From: Streptomyces fodineus
GTDB taxonomy: Bacteria; Actinomycetota; Actinomycetes; Streptomycetales; Streptomycetaceae
Assembly (NCBI RefSeq): GCF_001735805.1
Contig: NZ_CP017248.1
Span: 3,224,001-3,288,000, forward strand
DNA length: 64,000 nt
Direction of reading: 5' to 3'
The notes under the pieces are model-generated. The model was not told where the DNA came from, made no database searches, and saw only the letters and a list, made by a program, of their open reading frames with translations. The stretch's first letter is position 1, and every line of letters starts with the position of its first letter. Positions 62,290 through 64,000 of the stretch are shown piece after piece. The translations under genes and the position numbers were made by a program.

Positions 62290-63774
62290 CTACGCGCTCA
62301 GCCTGGTCAGTGCCGCGTCGATCCTGGCCAGCGCCTTCTCCTTGCCCAGGACTTCCAGGGACTCGAAGAGGGGCAGGCCCACCGTGCGGCCGGTGACGGC
62401 CACGCGGACCGGGGCCTGGGCCTTGCCGAGCTTGAGGCCGTGGGCCTCGCCCGCGGCCAGAACGGCCTCCTTCAGCGACTCCGCCGAAGTCCAGTCCGCC
62501 GACTCCAGCTTCTCCTTCGCCGTGCGCAGGAGGGCGTCGCTGCCCTCCTTCATCGCCTTCGTCCAGGACGGCTCGTCGAAGACCGGCTCCGGCAGGAACA
62601 GGAAGTCGACGTTGTCGGTGATCTCCGACAGGACCTTCAGCCGGGTCTGGGCGTGCGGGGCGATGGCCTCCCACTTGGCCTCGTCGAAGTCCTCCGGCGC
62701 CCAGGGGGCGAACGGGGCCTTCAGCCACGGGCGGCAGCGCTCGGTGAACTCCTTCACATCCAGCATGCGGATGTGGTCGCCGTTGATCGCCTCGCACTTC
62801 TTCAGGTCGAAGCGCGCCGGGTTGGGGTTCACGTCGGAGATGTCGAAGGCGGCGACCATCTCCGCGGTCGTGAAGATGTCCTGGTCCGCGGAGAGCGACC
62901 AGCCCAGCAGGGACAGGTAGTTGAGCAGGCCCTCGGGCAGGAAGCCCCGTTCGCGGTAGAGGTTCAGCGAGGACTGCGGGTCGCGCTTGGAGAGCTTCTT
63001 GTTGCCCTCGCCCATCACGTACGGCAGGTGGCCGAACTGCGGGGTCTGCTTGGCGATGCCCAGTTCCGTCAGCGCCTTGTAGAGGGCGATCTGGCGAGGG
63101 GTGGAGGAGAGCAGGTCCTCGCCGCGCAGGACGTGGGTGATCTCCATCAGCGCGTCGTCGACCGGGTTGACCAGCGTGTACAGCGGGGCGCCGTTCGCGC
63201 GGACGATGCCGTAGTCCGGCACGTTCTCCGGCGTGAAGGTCAGCTCGCCGCGGACCAGGTCGGTGAAGGTGATCGTCTCGTCCAGCATCCGGAAGCGGAC
63301 GATCGGCGTGCGGCCCTGGGCCTGGTACTCCGCGACCTGCTCGGCGGACAGGTCGCGGCAGTGGCCGTCGTAGCCGGAGGGCTTGCCGGCGGCGCGGGCG
63401 GCCTCGCGGCGGGTGTCCAGCTCCTCCTGGGAGCAGTAGCAGTGGTAGGCGTAGCCGCCGTCCAGCAGCTTCTGGGCCACATCCGCGTAGATGTCCATGC
63501 GCTGCGACTGCCGGTACGGCGCGTGCGGGCCGCCGACCTCGGGGCCCTCGTCCCAGTCGAAGCCCAGCCAGCGCATCGCGTCGAGCAGCTGGTTGTACGA
63601 CTCCTCGGAGTCGCGGGCCGCGTCGGTGTCCTCGATGCGGAAGACCAGGGTGCCCTGGTGGTGCCGGGCGAACGCCCAGTTGAACAGGGCGGTGCGGACC
63701 AGGCCCACGTGCGGGTTACCGGTGGGTGAGGGACAGAAACGAACGCGTACGGGTGAGCCGGGTGCGCTAGCCAC
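62290..63774 (-). CDS. gltX: Glutamate--tRNA ligase
   Basis: 494 residues from the GTG at 63774. Class I synthetase: RVRFCPSPTGNPHVGL holds the HIGH-like motif as NPHVGL, and the KMSKS motif is KLSKRDPQ (~250). Streptomyces lack glutaminyl-tRNA synthetase, so this enzyme should also mischarge tRNA-Gln, later corrected by GatCAB. Overlaps the upstream FAH-family gene by 8 bases; tRNA-Glu and tRNA-Gln genes lie 1.2 kb downstream. Confidence 0.95.
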   Translation of the reverse strand: MASAPGSPVRVRFCPSPTGNPHVGLVRTALFNWAFARHHQGTLVFRIEDTDAARDSEESYNQLLDAMRWLGFDWDEGPEVGGPHAPYRQSQRMDIYADVAQKLLDGGYAYHCYCSQEELDTRREAARAAGKPSGYDGHCRDLSAEQVAEYQAQGRTPIVRFRMLDETITFTDLVRGELTFTPENVPDYGIVRANGAPLYTLVNPVDDALMEITHVLRGEDLLSSTPRQIALYKALTELGIAKQTPQFGHLPYVMGEGNKKLSKRDPQSSLNLYRERGFLPEGLLNYLSLLGWSLSADQDIFTTAEMVAAFDISDVNPNPARFDLKKCEAINGDHIRMLDVKEFTERCRPWLKAPFAPWAPEDFDEAKWEAIAPHAQTRLKVLSEITDNVDFLFLPEPVFDEPSWTKAMKEGSDALLRTAKEKLESADWTSAESLKEAVLAAGEAHGLKLGKAQAPVRVAVTGRTVGLPLFESLEVLGKEKALARIDAALTRLSA

Positions 63775-64000
63775 GCTTGACAACCTTGTTGGTGAGAGTG
63801 CCGATGCCTTCGATGGTGACGGCGACCTCGTCGCCGACGTTCAGGGGGCCGACCCCTGCCGGGGTGCCGGTGAGGATGACGTCGCCGGGGAGCAGCGTCA
63901 TGGCCTCGGAGATGTTGACGACCAGGTCCTCGATGGAGTGGATCATCTCGCTGGTACGGCCGAGCTGGCGCTGCTGGCCGTTGACCGTGAGCTGGATGGT
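63767..64000 (-). CDS. Fumarylacetoacetate hydrolase-family protein, C-terminal part (cut by window edge)
   Basis: The last 77 residues are visible: LTVNGQQRQLGRTSEMIHSIEDLV, LLPGDVILTGTPAGVG and LNVGDEVAVTIEGIGTLTN, which is the FAH C-terminal signature of enzymes such as 2-hydroxyhepta-2,4-diene-1,7-dioate isomerase or acylpyruvate hydrolase. The substrate cannot be decided from this end. It is immediately upstream of gltX on the same strand. Confidence 0.9.
   Translation of the reverse strand, partial: TIQLTVNGQQRQLGRTSEMIHSIEDLVVNISEAMTLLPGDVILTGTPAGVGPLNVGDEVAVTIEGIGTLTNKVVKRG

Overview
The window is a 64-kb piece of a Streptomyces chromosome. Evidence: very high G+C (roughly 70% or more), GTG starts, purine-rich ribosome binding sites and actinomycete-specific genes (nsdA, ndgR, hupS with its lysine-rich tail, GlnR-type control of amtB-glnK-glnD, absB/rnc). 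From memory the order follows the S. coelicolor core region around SCO5547-SCO5599. I see no IS element, prophage, CRISPR array or replication origin. Most of it is conserved housekeeping DNA; the accessory-looking parts are a HSP90-like/TPR gene pair, an orphan RelE/ParE-like toxin, a PrimPol-like protein and several small regulator/target pairs.

Layout. 1-3.3 kb: four clustered type I signal peptidases (sipW, sipX, sipY, start of sipZ) plus one small unknown gene. 3.4-6 kb: ribosome/tRNA operon rpsP-khpA-rimM-trmD-rplS (leftward). 6.3-10.4 kb: SprT-like protein, methyltransferase, FtsH protease. 10.4-16.2 kb: ffh, then the nitrogen operon amtB-glnK-glnD with a GlnR site upstream. 16.5-22.4 kb: nsdA, PrimPol-like gene, ftsY, NCS1 permease, a small Cys-rich protein. 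22.5-29.4 kb: LLM flavin enzyme, glucose permease glcP with a recognisable promoter/operator, smc and a small coiled-coil gene. 29.7-32.7 kb: acyP, a CAP-domain surface protein, a flavodoxin-like enzyme divergent from its HxlR regulator. 32.7-40.1 kb: mutM, rnc, rpmF, DUF177, DivIVA-like protein, coaD, rsmD, recG (all leftward).

40.2-45.8 kb: a HSP90-family ATPase whose stop codon overlaps the start of a large TPR protein. The TPR frame is broken by a -1 shift exactly at a G-GGG-GGC heptamer, after a 222-bp in-frame tandem repeat. 45.8-50.1 kb: DAK2/YloV protein divergent from rpmB, then thiD and thiL. 50.1-55.7 kb: stand-alone AsnC sensor domain, DUF3515 lipoprotein, ddl, gpsA, plsC, cofC/fbiD, a small protein and hupS. 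56-59.2 kb: leuCD divergent from the IclR regulator ndgR around a near-perfect palindrome. 59.3-60.6 kb: DUF4188 gene divergent from a MerR regulator. 60.6-61.1 kb: five tRNAs (three Glu, two Gln). 61.2-64 kb: HAD phosphatase, RelE-like protein, gltX and the end of a fumarylacetoacetate-hydrolase-family gene.

Functional links: SRP targeting (ffh, ftsY) and signal peptidases serve secretion; smc, hupS and the DivIVA-like protein serve chromosome and cell architecture; amtB-glnK-glnD is one nitrogen-sensing unit; gltX sits beside the two tRNA species that actinobacterial glutamyl-tRNA synthetase is expected to charge. Starts were chosen by eye from ribosome binding sites, overlaps and family N-termini; no database search was possible.
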